Source: Porites lobata
Taxonomy: Eukaryota > Cnidaria > Anthozoa > Scleractinia > Poritidae
DNA: 64,000 nucleotides
NCBI GenBank assembly: GCA_942486035.1
Contig: CALNXK010000044.1
Location: forward strand, 310,001-374,000
Direction of reading: 5' to 3'
The notes beneath the pieces are model-generated. The model worked only from the letters and a program-made list of their open reading frames with translations. It was not told the DNA's origin and ran no database searches. This document shows, one piece after another, positions 32,832 through 47,800 of this stretch (positions within the stretch are counted from its first letter, which is position 1; the number at the start of each line of letters is the position of its first letter). The position numbers and the translations under genes are program-made.

Positions 32832-35800
32832 CATTATTATAATTGTAAGTACTATTATTGTTGTTGTTGTTACTACCATTGTTATTGTTTTTATCGTTTC
32901 ACTAAACTACCTTTTTAAGTTTCCCTAATTTCGAAACATTTTTATACATTATCCTTCTGACGTAGCAAAAAAAGGGTTAAGGGGGTGGGAGTGGTGGGTG
33001 GGGAGGGATGGGGGTTTACAATCAACACGGAAATAATCAAAGGTGAAGGAGGGGTTGCGGCCTCCCCCTCCCAGATGTACCACGGTGAGAGTAAAGGTTT
33101 GTTTGTACTTAAACTACCTACTCGACATATCGGCTACAAATGAAATCACATGTACATGTACTAAGCTTAAGAAAAATTACCTTCCTTCCAAAGTCGAATG
33201 TTACTTTGAGGCCCTGTTAGGGGTTGCAGAGATAATGGATGACTAGACATCGAGAAAAAGTAATCTCTGCTCATTAGGCCAAATTAAGGTGGCTCGATGA
33301 GGTTTTTCAGGGTCAATGCCTCCCAAGTTTGAGCATCAACTACGTCGCCATTAACAGAGATTTGAAAAAATTACCAGCATAGCTGTATTAGATAAAGATG
33401 AAATTTGTTGTGATCAGGGTTGCAATGACATTGGAGTTGTCATAGCAACGAACTACTTGCAGCCCAAAATCGTTCGCGGGAGCATTTTCCTCCAGTAGCT
33501 GCCTTGATGTACGAGAGGTTTGAGCGAAATCTATGAGAGGGTTATGAAGATATTTTGGGATGAAGTTTTTATTGTATTTGGAAATTCAATATAAAACTGG
33601 ACAATTTTGATGTTCGGCCCTTTTCTTTAGAAAACGAAGCGCTTTTGAAATGTAATTTTACCTCATAGTAGTTTCATTCACTTTTAAAACGTGATTGAAA
33701 GGATCATGGAGATAGCTTTAGCCGAACGCAAGAAAGAGGGATTTGATTGTCATACATCGAGGTGCACTTGTTGGCGTTTGTGTAGATATTTTGGTCTACT
33801 TCAACAAATAATCAAATAATGTTGACACCGCTAGATGGATTATTTTAAAACAATTGGAGATTCATGATATAAACCGTCGTTTTGATAACCTGAAAGGCAA
33901 TAAAATAAGGGCTACAATTTGTTAATTTTTGTTGGAAATTTCTTGTTTACAATTCAGAGACGAACAGCAGTACTAATAATGCCTTTGAAATATGCAGAAA
34001 TGTTAGCTATTGTTGTCCACGAAAATATGAAACTTGGAGACAATAAACCTAAATAATGAGAGGCTCTCACTTGTAAACACGAAATTTCCGACAAAATAAA
34101 AGCGAATTTAATTGTAGCCCTCATTTTATTGCCTTAACAATCACAATAATTATTGCATATTTTCAGCTACAGTTATATCTTCTTTTTTCTCTACCATGAA
34201 TGTAACTAAAAATTTTTGGAAAACATTTTTTTTCTTTTATTCCGCACAAAGAATGCAGGAGAATGGCACGTTCTCCCCCGCCCCTCCCCCACATTCCCTC
34301 CCCCTGCGCGGTCCCTGACTTTAAGGGTGCTAACATTCTTGGGATATCTGTTCTAAGAGTTACAGAAATAAGGGATAACAAGAACCCCCTAACAGGGCCT
34401 CTACATTGATCGCTTTGTTTTGCAGAGAACCGGAATGACAATGACCCTAATCTGTTTGAGGGTGACATGCGCCTTACCCCTGAACAACGATACAATGCAG
34501 AGCATGGAAAAGATGTCGACAGTCCTGGCCGGAAAAGAGGTTCAAGTAAAATTTATGGAAAGTGGCCAAGTGGAATCATTGTCTATGCGATCGACCCAAC
34601 TCTTGGTAAGCTTTCTATGACGGTAAAGATCGAACGTTTATCGACAGTTTTGGGTCAAAATTATGCCGCCTCAGCTATATAATCGTCCCACCGTCCAGAT
34701 AATCGTCCCACAAAAATGCTACCAAATAATTTTCAGAAAAGGGCGAGATTTTTTTCAGTTAAGATAATTCCCAGGATCAAGCAGATTTTGTTTAGTTTTT
34801 ACATTTACTCGCTGCAGTACGTAGCGTTAGCGAAGAAATTAGCTCTACATGGCAGAGTTAAAGCTTCAAAAAGAACAAAAAATAACTTCCGAGCACGATA
34901 ATTCAAGTTACAATCAGAAGAAATATGCTCGGAAAAACTGGCCTCAAAAAAAAAAGAGGCACCTTTAATCTTTTTCAGTCTTTGTACATCCGTACCTTCT
35001 CTTGAAATTGTTGCGTAAGAGAAATGTTCCTTTACTAAATTAAGCGATCGCGAGATTTTCGTCTTTTACTGGCCAGACCACAAATGGCTGGATTTGACTA
35101 CATTTCGTCCGGCACGCTGACGTCACAGTGAGGATCATTGTTGTGGTTATTTAACGCTTCCTTTAACTCTCTAGCAAGAAATTCCAGAGCAATGAAGGTC
35201 ATAAGAGATGGCATGAATGAATGGGTCACGAAAACGTGCATCCGTTTCAAACAAAGAAGAAGTGAATCAAGTTACGTCTACTTCAAACTTGGTAGAGGGT
35301 AAGAAGAATCTTTTGTTGCAAGTGTGATCTCACAGTTCTACCTAACCATCCAATGTTCAAGCAAATTTATCCCAAACGGCGGTAAATAGTGATAGGGAAG
35401 GGTAGAAATTCTTATAAACATGAGAAGTGCATGATTACCACCAGTGCCGCCCTATATGTGTATCAGGAAAAAATCAACTACTTTGGAGCCCAGTGGTTTT
35501 TTCTTTGTATTGTTTTAACACTTCTCTGAGCCTGTTGTTCCTTAGTGATGAAAGTGGATAAAGGTCTTATCTATTTATTTATTTATGTTTTATTCATTCA
35601 TTGTTTTAATGTTTTGAAATGGAGATGTAAGGCTGACCATGCCTTTTCAACTCCTAAATTAACAAAAAGAGAGAGAGAGAGAAATATAAAGGTCAGAAGA
35701 ATTACTCTCCCATATAGGCCCTATACCGATCGTAATCCCTCTAAAGATATAGATCTTCTCCGACATCCGTTGTTCCCAGGAGGGTTGAGTGAGGGTTGAG

Positions 35801-38800
35801 CCAATCATGTGTCCTTAATTTTACCAATGTTGACAGCTTGGCATTGGGCATTGGCTCACGCTATGCGTCGCGACGTCCGCAAAACGATTGTTAATTTGGC
35901 AGCAGACGTAAGTTTAGTTAAGAAAACTGCAGTCATAGGAAAGCTGAATGAACCGAGTATACGTTTATTGGACGAATAAGACTTTCATTTCATTTTCATT
36001 TTCATTTTATTTGTTTCTCCAAACCATGGCAGATGATAATACAGAATTAGATATAAGGTGAAAAAGTAGGTAACAAACAAAAATTACAATGAAAGAAAAC
36101 GTACAATCAGATACGAAATTAAAGCTCTTAAATTAAATCACATTGTGTATAGGAAGGAGAGGAGAGGAGCACGTCTAGATAAACTAATATTGTGCCCCTA
36201 AAAGTTACGTAAAACAAAAAGCTTGTAATTTTTAATAGAAAGGTGAAGGAAAAACTATAAAATAGCTCAGCAAATTATTACAGAAACGATGTTTCATTAG
36301 TATTGAGCAAGGTACTAGCGTAAAAGTGTTTTCCTGAACATTTTTTAGATGATTTGTCTCTGATTCATTGCGGAATACTATTCCAAAAGAATCTTCCAAT
36401 AACGCTGTGGTAGCAGAATCTCCCGAGATAATAAATGTTAGCTCGAAATGGGGGTATGACTACTTGATTAGATGATGCAGTGCGGGTATTGTAATTATAT
36501 AGCTAAGAATAGTGAAACAGGTATATCAGGAAACTTTTTATGATGGAAATAATCATAAAAAAGCATACATGGGTTCAGTTTAACTATATCAGGAAATTTC
36601 AAAAGGCTAGATACGTAGATACGTAGTGTGGAGTTATTGATCCATTAAAGGAATATCATTTATATATAATAAGGACCGCTTTGTTTTGTGATTTTACGAT
36701 TTGAGACTGCATTATAATTATTCCTTCATAGTGTACAAGCGTAAGTAACATAAGGATATATAAGAGAATAATACAAACTAATAAGTGTTGCTTTTGACAC
36801 ATAATGCCTTAACTTAACCATAACCATAGGTCATTAATAAATATAATTTATAGGAAGGGTCCTGGTATCGATCCTTGAGGTACACCAGTGGAGAAGGAAC
36901 ATGACTCGGAAGCAACACCATTTAGATACACCTGCTCCTTCCTGTTACTTATTAAGTAAAATTGAACCCAATTATTTTCGCTTTATGGTAATCCGTGATA
37001 TCTAATTTTAATTAATAATATTTTAATTTGGTGATTGTGACTTCAAGAAAGTGAGTGTAGTAAGAGCTTTACGACTTATAAAAGAAAAAGTACAGTCGCA
37101 CGGACTGTTAAGTTTCAAATAATTAATACCGAAGGAACTACAGGACATGGAGCTCCAGTCTCACTCATATCAAGAAAAACATGGATTGACTCAGCGGCTG
37201 AGAATGTTCTCCGTGTAGCTTCGGTTTAAGCTACTATTTGAATCTGAAGATAATTTACCGTGAGAATTCAGCATCCTGCAAACAGTAGACTAAAGAGCGT
37301 CTAGCGCCTATATCCCAGCGTCAGAACATGCAGGAAATCATCATCACATTCACGGACAAAAAGCTACTCGCATGTAGCTATTCAGATACATACATTTGGA
37401 GAAAACCAAAGAAACGAAAATCTTTATTAAAAGGTTATTTAGCTGCAATAAAGATGTCAAAGAAAATTAGTGCTTAAAACTACTTCGGAGATCAAATTAA
37501 TCCTGTGTAAACCAAATGCCGGAAACCAGAAAACAATAACTAAATTTAACAGACCAGCTTGATGACCTCTCATTGTCAATGTATGACTCCACTGAGACTC
37601 ATAGTGGCCAAAAGAATACTCCATGCACTGCATAACCTGCCTGCTAGAAAAAAAAAGAAGGAAAACCGTTGTTGTTGTAAAGCATACTCTAAGGCAGTCA
37701 CGTTTCACACTATCACGAGAGTCGTTTTTAGCTTGTCAACACTTTATTTCAAACTTAATATCATAGGTGACGAATTACTCCTTAATTTTGGCGCGAAATT
37801 TCAGCGTTAATTTGTAATTTGACATGTGAAATTACAAATTTGCCATGGCAACCTTCCGTACGTCTCAGTGTCAAGATGGCGACGAAGTTTTAAAATGCCG
37901 TGAATGAAGATGTCAGGGCGCTTTATTCTGAACTTTATAAGCCGAATTTAAGGTACTCCCATACATCACCTATAAGGGTATGTGCCACCCAACGGGGTCG
38001 TGATTTTGAAGCTCCTGATTTAGAACGGGGTATCCATTTCAGAGGCGTTTCCTAGATCGGGGTATAATATTTCGAACGCACGAAAGCTCCAGTTTTTTTG
38101 CACCCTGTGTTTTAGCGTGCAGGGAGGGCGTATTTTGGCGCGAGCCTCGAGCGCTGACTCCGCCATCTTGGATAAATAGGCGCGCGGACGTCTGGAACGA
38201 GTCCATAATGTACCCGACGGGGTAAGAGAAGGAAAATCGTTAGCTTACGAGCGTGGTTCTGTGCGTGGTGAGAGATTTTGCGTCATAATTAACCGCATTG
38301 TATCCACATGCACAGGAAACGTACTCCGGATGATTATGAAGAAGCATTTATAAGTCGAACAGATAAAGAAATATCTTTTTACAAAAGCAGGGCTATTTCA
38401 ATTTACAAACGTTCTAGAACGGAGTATAAAAAATTGGCCCATTTCTGGAACGGGGCATCAGTTTTAGGGCGAATTCTAGAACGGGGTCTAAAAAATTGGC
38501 CCATTTCTAGAACTAAGTATCAGTTTTAGGGGAAATTTTTTTTAGAACGGGATGCCAATTTGGAGTCCCGGGCGGCACATACCCAGCCAAAAAATACCCA
38601 AGTGCCCCCCTCGGGAGTTCTCGATCGATACGATCCAGGATAAACATGTCAAAAATTCAAGATTGCTAACGTAATTCGTCACCCATGATATTAATAAGTA
38701 ATCAAATGGTATACTCGTGAAATTAGGGAATAATTTTACGCGCGTTTTGTCCAAATCCTAATAATTTCCCGAGCCTAAAGGTTCACGAGTACACCATTTG

Positions 38801-41800
38801 ATTACACATACTAATTTCCTTTGACGATTTTCATTTTCTCGATGCAAATGGCGAGTGATACGTGCTCAAATAAAAAAGACCTCTCAAAACACTATTTCGC
38901 ATCAAGAGAGGATAGACTCCTTGTTTCGCATTCTTCCAACTCCCGTGGGATCCCAACATGTTTTTGCACTTTCGCTCCTCCACGACACGTTCACACAACG
39001 CGCGAGGAAATATTATCCGCAGGAAAACTGAAGCGTTCCAAAAATAACTTTAGAGGGATTACGATGGGTAGAGGGCCTATATGGGGGAGTAATTATCTGA
39101 CCTTCATGTGCTCTTTCCGAAATACCGTATCAACCAAAAAGCAAGCCACGTTTTCTTTCAAGTTTGTTCAGAAAGAGATATGAACATTGTATGAACAAGA
39201 AAGAGGTCATTCTAAAGAGCGTTGTCTTCTTCCAATCATCATCAGTCATATGATCATTAATGACAAACATTAAAAAGTATAGGTGGATTCGGGCGGCGCT
39301 TATTGAGTAAATATGGTATATGTATTCCCGCATTAGATGTCGGGCATATTACAAGTTGCTCATTTTAATCACTCATTCATTCATTCATTCATTCATTCAT
39401 TCATTCATTCGTTGATTGATTCATTCATTAACTCCTTCCTTCCTTTCCTCCTTCCTTCCTTCTTTTATTCATTCATTCTTTCTTTCGTTCGTTCTTTCAA
39501 TTCTTTGTTTGTTTGGACACTTCTCTGTTGTTTGCACATGTCTGAAGTTCTTAGGATATATCAAGGGGCACCAACGGATAGCAAACAACAACAACAACAA
39601 CAACGTAATTTCTACACACGAGTCTAGCTACACACAGTAATCTTACAAAGAATGAATAACTCGAATTGACTCTTAGTTTATTCCACCACATGGTTAACTA
39701 CACTAATAGCATGCAACAAGATAGTCTTTTGCATGCTCGTCAGCACCCCTTTTTCCTGGCGAGCATTAGCGAGCCAGCACACTTTGAGAGGGTCGGTGGT
39801 GTTACATAACACCTTAGCGCAGAAATTCTCGATTTTCTGGATGTCATATTCGGGGCATTAGCAATTTGACTTTTTTATCATGTGACGTCACAATCAATGA
39901 TTTGTTCTACCCATTCCACCCTGCCGTGTGGCTGGCGGTTCAGAGTTTCATAAGAGGTGAAAGGTAAGAGTCCTTTTTTCATGCCAACAAGTTTCTAAAT
40001 GTCCGGGGAAGTATTCAGCAAGGTGACGATCAGATTAGGGATGAATCTCGAGGACGACGTGAGGTTTTTAATTATTTTGTCTTACTTCGTTTAACAATGG
40101 GTGTGTGAAGAAATTGATTGCCTCTTGCTTCATGGAGATGATTTGTTCCTTGAAAATTCCGTCAGAGAATTACTGCTGAGAGCAAAAAATGATGTGTCAA
40201 GTTGTTTGTCCAAGACATAACCACACATGCAGTTGCGATCATTTCCCCCTTCCAAGCACCCCGGTCTTTTTAGTGAGGGATACAACCCCTGGACTGTTGA
40301 ACTGACCAAATTTCTGTGTACTTCTCCTCTAACCCAATTTCGGCTCTCACGTTTATGTACTTCACGTTTTGGCGCTATTCCGTGTCAGCCCTATTCCTCC
40401 AACTTTGGCACGCCATCTCAATTATGTTGATCTCTTTCACCACAGTCTTATCCGTTACTACGAGATCTGGGCGATTTCGTGCACTCTCTGGGAGAGCTTC
40501 AGTTGCTATTAAATAGAACAATCCCACGTTATTTCCACATCGTTTGAGAGATTAAGAGTCAGGTTAAAGTAAACGCCAGATTAAAGTTGAGAATTTCTCA
40601 CAATAGAAAATAAGAAGATAAAAACTGTCCAGAACAATGCTTATGGATAAAACTGGTGTTAAACTACTTAGTTTTGAGTGGAAGTAATAAACAACAAACG
40701 ACAATTAAGAAGAAAATTTCGTCATGTGGTACAAATTCACGTTTGCCTTTTGGCGTAAACGTGATTCTTAATCTCTCTTTTATTGACATAGAAACTGCGA
40801 GGCTCCTGTCTCAGTAGAAGTGGCTTCTCACTCAGTTTATGGGATATGAGTAACTTAAGTAAAATCCATTTTAGTGCATCATTATATCTGTAAAGGCCGG
40901 TATTGTCAGTCTTTGCGCTAGCTCTGGACAACCAGCTCTACTGTTTCGGGAAACTTATGACATTTTCTGCAGGTCTTCTCAGTCGCAGAGCCCATCATCG
41001 CCTCCCGTGCTTTGTTCTAAGGAGTTGCTGATATATTTCGTTCAGTGCGCAGATTGCGTAGGTTGGGGCCGATTTCCATTTATTGCTCCAATTAAGGCAC
41101 CCTGAAAGTTCAGCTGTTTCATCATCAAGTCTGTTGGACAGAATGTTCCTCTGCGAAACCCTCTCTTTGACCTCCAGTTTTGTCTTATGCGAGGGCCTTT
41201 CGGCCAGCAGCTTTTTCGCACTGTTTAGGTCTGAGGCAATGTAAATCCGCCCTTCTGTTGTTTCAAATGAAAGTCTGGGACCATCTGCTAGCTCTAAGAT
41301 CATCCTCATGTCCACAGCGCATTCTTAGTATCTTTAAGTATTGATCTTCTATCTTTAACCTCCTCAGCTTGTTGGAATTGCGCAACGGCCTGCAATTTCG
41401 GATATTTGGATGTGGTGATTCGCAAAGCTGACTTGATCTTGGGTTTTTAAATGTTTGTGGGTTCCCTGAGCCCGCGGCCGCCAACTAAACGGGATGCGTA
41501 GAGTAGGGTGTTAAGGTGTGGGAATGTCTCGCTCCCGTCTTAGTTAAGAGACATTTGATTTTCAATTCAAACTCATTAAGATCTTTGTGAGAGAAGTAAA
41601 GAGCTGGCATAAGGAATGTATCGGTGGGGCAAATGTGTTGATTGCGTTTATTTTGTTCTGGTCTGACACTCAAAAAGTGGCGTTTCTAAGAATACACTGA
41701 CGCGTTGGATAACTTCTTTTCAGCTTTCTCTAAAACGACCTTCTTTCCCCCTCTCTTCATTCATTCACTCTTTGTTTCATCTATCCATCCATTCATTCCC

Positions 41801-44800
41801 TTTTCATTTATTCATCTATCCATCCATTCATTCACTCACCCACCTACCCATTCATTCATTCATTCATTCATTCATTCACTCACTCACGCGCGCACGCAAG
41901 CACGCACACACGCATTCACGCACTCACGCACTCAACCACTCACTCACTCAACCACTCAACCACTCACTCTCTCAACCACTCAACCACTCACTCAACCACC
42001 CACTCAACCACTCACTCACTCACCCACTCAACCATTCAACCACTCAACCACTCACTCACTCACTCCCTCACTCAACCACTCACTCAACCACTCAACCAAC
42101 CACTCAACCACTCAACCACTCACTCACTCACTCACTCACTCACTCACTCACTCACTCACTCTCTCACTCACTCACTCACTCACTCACTCAACCACTCACT
42201 CAACCACTCAACCACCCACCCATTCATTCATTCTTTCATTTTCCAGGTGTTCTTCTTCTGTGGGAAGAACTGGAAAGCGACAAGATATTAATCTTGCTTT
42301 CGGGTGCTGGACCAGGGGAATTGTTGCTCATGAGATCGGTAAGTGTCATCACTTTTAATAGTCGCATTAGATAAAGCCACATTAACCGAATAAAGAAAAT
42401 ATTGAGTTCAAGAGCGTCAGTCAAAAGAATGAACAAGCAGAATGCTTTCCCATCATCGTTCAAGGGACTTTTTTTTATTTATGAGCCAGGGAGCTTTATG
42501 CATCAGGGGACGGAAGAGCAACGACTTCAACCAGTTCAGTTGTAGCTTTGAGAAAAAACATGAATTTAAAAGGACCAAATGGCAGATGCTGGGTTCCATT
42601 TTCAACAATGGTCATTTCCCTTGCAATTTCCTAACTTCCACATTTTTTGCTTCCTAAGTACGATTACCTCGATTTATACGGGTTTTAAGTAAAATAGAAT
42701 ACATTTAATCAATTCAAATTGGCAGATCCAAGAGGGCGGATGGTTCCAGTTCCTTCTTTAATAGTAAATAATGATGTCATCATGACACCATTGCTATTGT
42801 TAAAGATTATTAATGTGTTAGCCAAGTTTATGATTTTGTCAGACAGCTTGCTATTTGGGTATTTTTTACTTTATGGTTACTTTAAGGGGAAAAACTGATG
42901 AAGTTAGGCTTCTGCCAAGAAATTCAACAATATGACGTGATGATGACTTCAAAATACGTCATTGTGTCAATCAAGTTATACCTAGTTGGTTGGAAATGAT
43001 GAGCACATTATTTTGTGTAATTTGGTGGCCGTATCATGAGCGGGCGTAAAGTTATAGAGGGGGTCTCCCCAACCCCTCGGGTCACAGGAAGCTGAAAAAA
43101 AAAAGCCGGGTCTGAATAGGGTTAAATTGTTAATTTAGGGGTAGAAATTTAATTTCTAATTAAAATGGGTTGGGTTCTTGATGATTGATTGATTGATTGC
43201 CTGGTTAATTTCTTCGAAGGTCACGCCCTTGGTTTCTTTCACGAACAGTCCCGTCCTGACAGGGATAACTTTGTGACAATAGTATGGGCAAATATCCCTT
43301 CAAGTAAGTTTAAACATTTTGATAACTGGATCGGAGATATCCTATTTACATGGATAATCAACAAATTAAACCAAAAGCCTCATGTTAGCGTAAAAAAGTT
43401 TACGTGAGCTTAGTTTCATCCCATAAAATTCTTGACTCATTTGTATGACTTCTGTTAGATAGGAGACATAACTTTAAGAAGTATCCAAGGTCTACCATTG
43501 ACTCACTTGGAACACCATACGATTACGGAAGCTTGATGCATTATGGAAAGAAAGCATTCAGCAATAATGGACAGCCCACTATTCTGGTTAAGAGATCAGG
43601 GGTATGTTCCGTTGAGTTTTTATCAGCCATAGACACTCTCCTCCGCAGAGGCTCCTGCTGGGATTTCAACTGAAAAAAAAATGGTCAGCGCGCGGGGAAG
43701 TGCTCTTTCCACTTTGCATTATCCGCCGCGCGCGTTCTTTTTCTCCCTTTCCAATCTTCCTACGTTACAAAAAGGCCTCCGCGGAGGAGAGTGAGCCATA
43801 GAGGTAACTTAAAGGCGCACCCTAGGATGACCAAACGAAGAAAGGAAAAAAAATGCAGTTTAAATTGAGAAGGCGCCCTCCTTCTTTTATTGAATATCAT
43901 GTACCATTCATTAGGCACGTAGCACCTTGCCCGGGTTGTTCTCTCACCTACATTGAAGCTAAATTTTGAACAATATTTTTTTCGTCTAAGAATGTATAAC
44001 TGGACCTTTTACAGTAAAATATCGTTGGGCTTTTTTCAAGAGACTTCATCTTGTCATAGTTTGCAGAGGAGACAAAAAAGATGACAACGACGGTGCTTTA
44101 GTTTATATTGGGATCTTTCTTACCGTGCACAATCCTTTTTTAGCGGTTGACAAATTGTGACTGAATATATGAGTTAATGCAACGTTTCTAATGGTCACTA
44201 AGTTAAAAAAGGTAGGAATGCTATTTGTATAGGTAATGACATGATTTCGAGTGCAATTTGTAATAAATAGGCATGAGTAAATTTTTCAAAGACCAACAAA
44301 AGTGCACGAGCCCGTAGGGCGAGTGCACTTTGTGGTCTTTAAAAAAATTACAAGTGCTTATTTATTCCAAATCCACGAGAAAAATCGTGTGATTACTTAT
44401 TAATGATATACACGAAAAACATAACTTCAACAACAAATTTTGACAGCGCGTGTGCTTTTAGTTCATTCAACTGATTGGCTGAAAAAGACTACTACCTTTG
44501 TCAAATTCAAACTTTTTCAAGACCAACGCTTTAAAAATCTTTCAGCTAAGAACATGGAATAGTGCAAGGATCAATTTTACACCAGCCTGTTAAAGATAAC
44601 TTCGTTTACAATAATCAGCAAAAGTTAGTGTTTTTAGAATCATCAGTCCTCGATTATGAAAGCTCGGCGTTTAGATACAAGAAGTATATTGCCGTTTTGA
44701 AATCAGGAAAACGCTTCGAGCAGCCAAAGATGAAAGACACTTGCTGAGTTGTTTTACGACTGTTCATCATTGTCTGTTCCTGAGACCCCATCATGACTGG

Positions 44801-47800
44801 ATTCATGAAGAAATCTTTGAGATTTAAAACCCAAAAATGAAGGAGGCAATTTGTTTTCTTTCGACGCTGCCATCGATGGGCGAGTGTAGTCACTGTTGGT
44901 GTGATGTCGGAAACTACCAATATTTGCTTTTTCTCGTAATTTCATTTGGATATAGCACTAGAGAGTCGTCGTCGCTCTTCTTCGTCGGCTTCGTCGTAGT
45001 CGTTGAGGAAATTTATACTTCTGTGGTCTGTGACTTTTGCGATATCTGTGCGTGAATTTTTGTTTGCTTTCTTCAGCTTGCTGACTGTTGTTTTTCTTGC
45101 ACTATGATTCGTAAACTTTTTTCTCACTTACCTCAAGGCTAGTACGAGCTATGGATTGTTTTCATTATGTTACTTATGGTATTTTAACCCTTTGGTTTAG
45201 TTTGAACCAGATACTTGTCTTTAAATTTTCGGTTTCGTTCGCTACTGTGGTACAAAGAAACAGACCATCGCATGTTTTCATAGAGGTCTCCGCTCGACAA
45301 AAAACTTAAAGAGAGCAACCGTACACCTTTCTCCTCCAAAGGACAACACACGTGGCTTGAAATCCCTGTTGTTTAATATGGTGGAAAACTTGTATCTTTG
45401 TTCATTTAATGCCTAACAAGTGTAGCTGTCATCACTTGCATATGGTTGTCACCGTTTTTGTTCTTTTTTTTTTTTTTTTTTACTTCACCGTAGTCTGCCT
45501 TTGGTAGCAAGTTTAATTTCTCTGGCTCATTTTCCTCGATTTTGTTGACAGTATTTTTCTCTAATTTAGCCAGAAAGACGTACTTTTTACTTTGTTCGGG
45601 TTTTTGGAATACTTTTTTAACTTTTCTATTGTTGTTTGGCTAAAAAATCAAATCGTTATTTGCTGAAAACCACGGCCATTTTCTTAAATTTTGTTGTTAA
45701 AACATCTCAATCTGATTGGTTATCGTTGGTTTCTTCTGCGTTTTTAGCCAATCAGAAACCATTTATAATTTGCACTCGTCTTACAAATTTGCACTCGTGT
45801 TACAGGAGAACTGCACTCCTTTCTCAGCCAATCAGAATTGAGTAATTTTTTCGTGTAAGTTACACATTGTACACGGTCAAGTCCAAAATAGCTTACTAAG
45901 AGATATAACAAAAAGTCTGCACTGGCTTTATAACCATTGCTATTTACAAACTAGCCATGAGCTCTGAACGTCCGACTAGGTAGCCATTATACTGCCACCA
46001 CACTTCAATTGAATGCATCTTGAATACTGATTAGTAAAAATTTCCTGACATTGTTACCTTTTCCTTGTCACTATACCAACTCGTGATTAAAATGGCACTT
46101 TAAAAGTTGCCTTCGGTATCTGAAATTCATGCATACCCTAATCGACCCACTTACGTTTATTTACCTAATCCCCGACGACAAGTTTTAAATAATTTCAACA
46201 TTTTTAGGCCACCATTGGTCAGCGAAATGGTTTGAGTGTAATAGATGCCAAGCAGGCGAATCTTCTGTATAAGAAAGAATGCGAAAGTAAGTAAAAAGAG
46301 TAAAAGGTCTCGCTGGGAATGGTGGACAAGGGTAAAGGAAGGAGGGGGGTGTAGGGGTCGGTGTCGGGTATTCCTTACCTCCTACCAACATCGCAAAATA
46401 TCCGATATTTTGTGAACTTTAATGCTTTTTATTTTCCGGGAAGGTTCTCTGCGGGGTCCAATAATGTTTAAGTATTTGCCAAAGCAATTTCATTACCATT
46501 ATTCAATTTTTTAATCACCTTTTGCACATCTCTCATATTGACTATTGAATTAATTTCATTCCCTTACAAACCGATAAAATTGAAGCACGATTATCCCATT
46601 ATTATTATTATTATTGTTATTATTATTATTATTATTATTATTAATTCTTCAAATATTTTTGTAAATTATGTACATATTTTTTAAAGTTCAATAAAATTAT
46701 CATTATTATTATTACTATTATTTCTGTTTTACCAAGACATTTAGCCTGCGAAGCGCAGACGCATTTCCGGTCGTCGCTTCTCTCCCTCCGGAGGGAGAGA
46801 AGCGACGACCGGAAATGCGTCTGCGCTTCGCAGGCTACAAGACATTCCGTATTCCAAAGCCATAAACCCTAACAGGAAAATATGTAAAACTGAATGGTTC
46901 TCGCAAAACTAAGGGCAGGGTGATTTGTGAATTGCATTTACCAATTTTATATTGTTGTATCATACAACTTTTAATATCAGATATTTTTATTTATTTATGT
47001 ATTTACTTATTTATTTTCAGAGAGAACACCAGCTCCAGGTAAGGAAGGAATTAAAAGAGGAAATAAATTAAAAAGGAAAGAGAATAACATGTCAAGAAGA
47101 TTCAAACTTGTTAGGGTCCTTGCAATAGTTATGAGGAGGGGGGGCCCTGAAATGAGCAAAATACGGCTAAAAGTTAACTTGAACCCCCTGTACAAACTTC
47201 TTACCCTCCCCCGCCGCCCTCATGTTAAAGCCGATAATTTAAGTACACCCCCTCCCCGCTTGGTCATGTAAAAATCCTTCAACACATACACAAAAAAATC
47301 AAAATTCCGGATAGGGAATCACCTGTGACGAATTGAAAGTTGACGTTTTACGATCCCGATGACCCCAGAAAATCAAAGATATCTCTCTTCATTGTTGAAG
47401 ATAAAAGACCATTCCTTTTTTATTGTAAGTATTATGAACATCTTAGAAAGACGCTCCCGGACAAGATCCTGTAACCGAACATGCATTTTCTCAATTTTAA
47501 TTATTATGAAAAAATATTATATATTTTTTATTAATAACGTTGATCCATATATAAGTAGATTTACGGCTGATTTTGCTTTTAATGCTGAAGAAAGAAAGTG
47601 TAATTGACTTTAATTTGCAGATTGACTGATTGATAATTTCCTACAAAAGTTCTAATTAGATTTAACTGTTTTGTATTTCCTTTTTTGTTTGGTCACACCA
47701 TTTATCCCATGCCATACAAATAGAGAATACAGCCAGTCAGAGAGCTAGAAAGCCGTTGCATAATCTGCGGTATCCAACAGGTGGTATTTCACCAAAAATT

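Larger units (their letters stand above)
26820..34425 (+). other. Astacin intron 1 (7.6 kb)
   Basis: It holds a duplicated first exon, two opposing 268-bp MITEs, a 318-bp tandem duplication, LINE 3'-end debris, microsatellites and a hairpin MITE, each listed separately. The remaining stretches (about 28.25-29.0, 30.5-31.5 and 33.0-33.9 kb) show no gene. Confidence 0.7.
35299..42246 (+). other. Astacin intron 3 (6.9 kb)
   Basis: It contains two LINE remnants, MITE-like hairpins at 37.97-38.8 kb and tetranucleotide arrays, all listed separately. Segments 35.3-36.2 and 37.0-37.9 kb show no gene. Confidence 0.7.

Noticed and set aside
31728..42236. Regularly spaced repeats that might suggest a CRISPR array
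   Set aside because: Units are 3-4 bp microsatellites or multi-hundred-bp duplications; there are no conserved repeats with unique spacers, and the DNA is eukaryotic.
41705..42374. Open frames of 217 and 200 codons rich in His, Ser, Thr, Asn
   Set aside because: They translate the tetranucleotide array in two frames and only acquire real sequence where they run into astacin exon 4.
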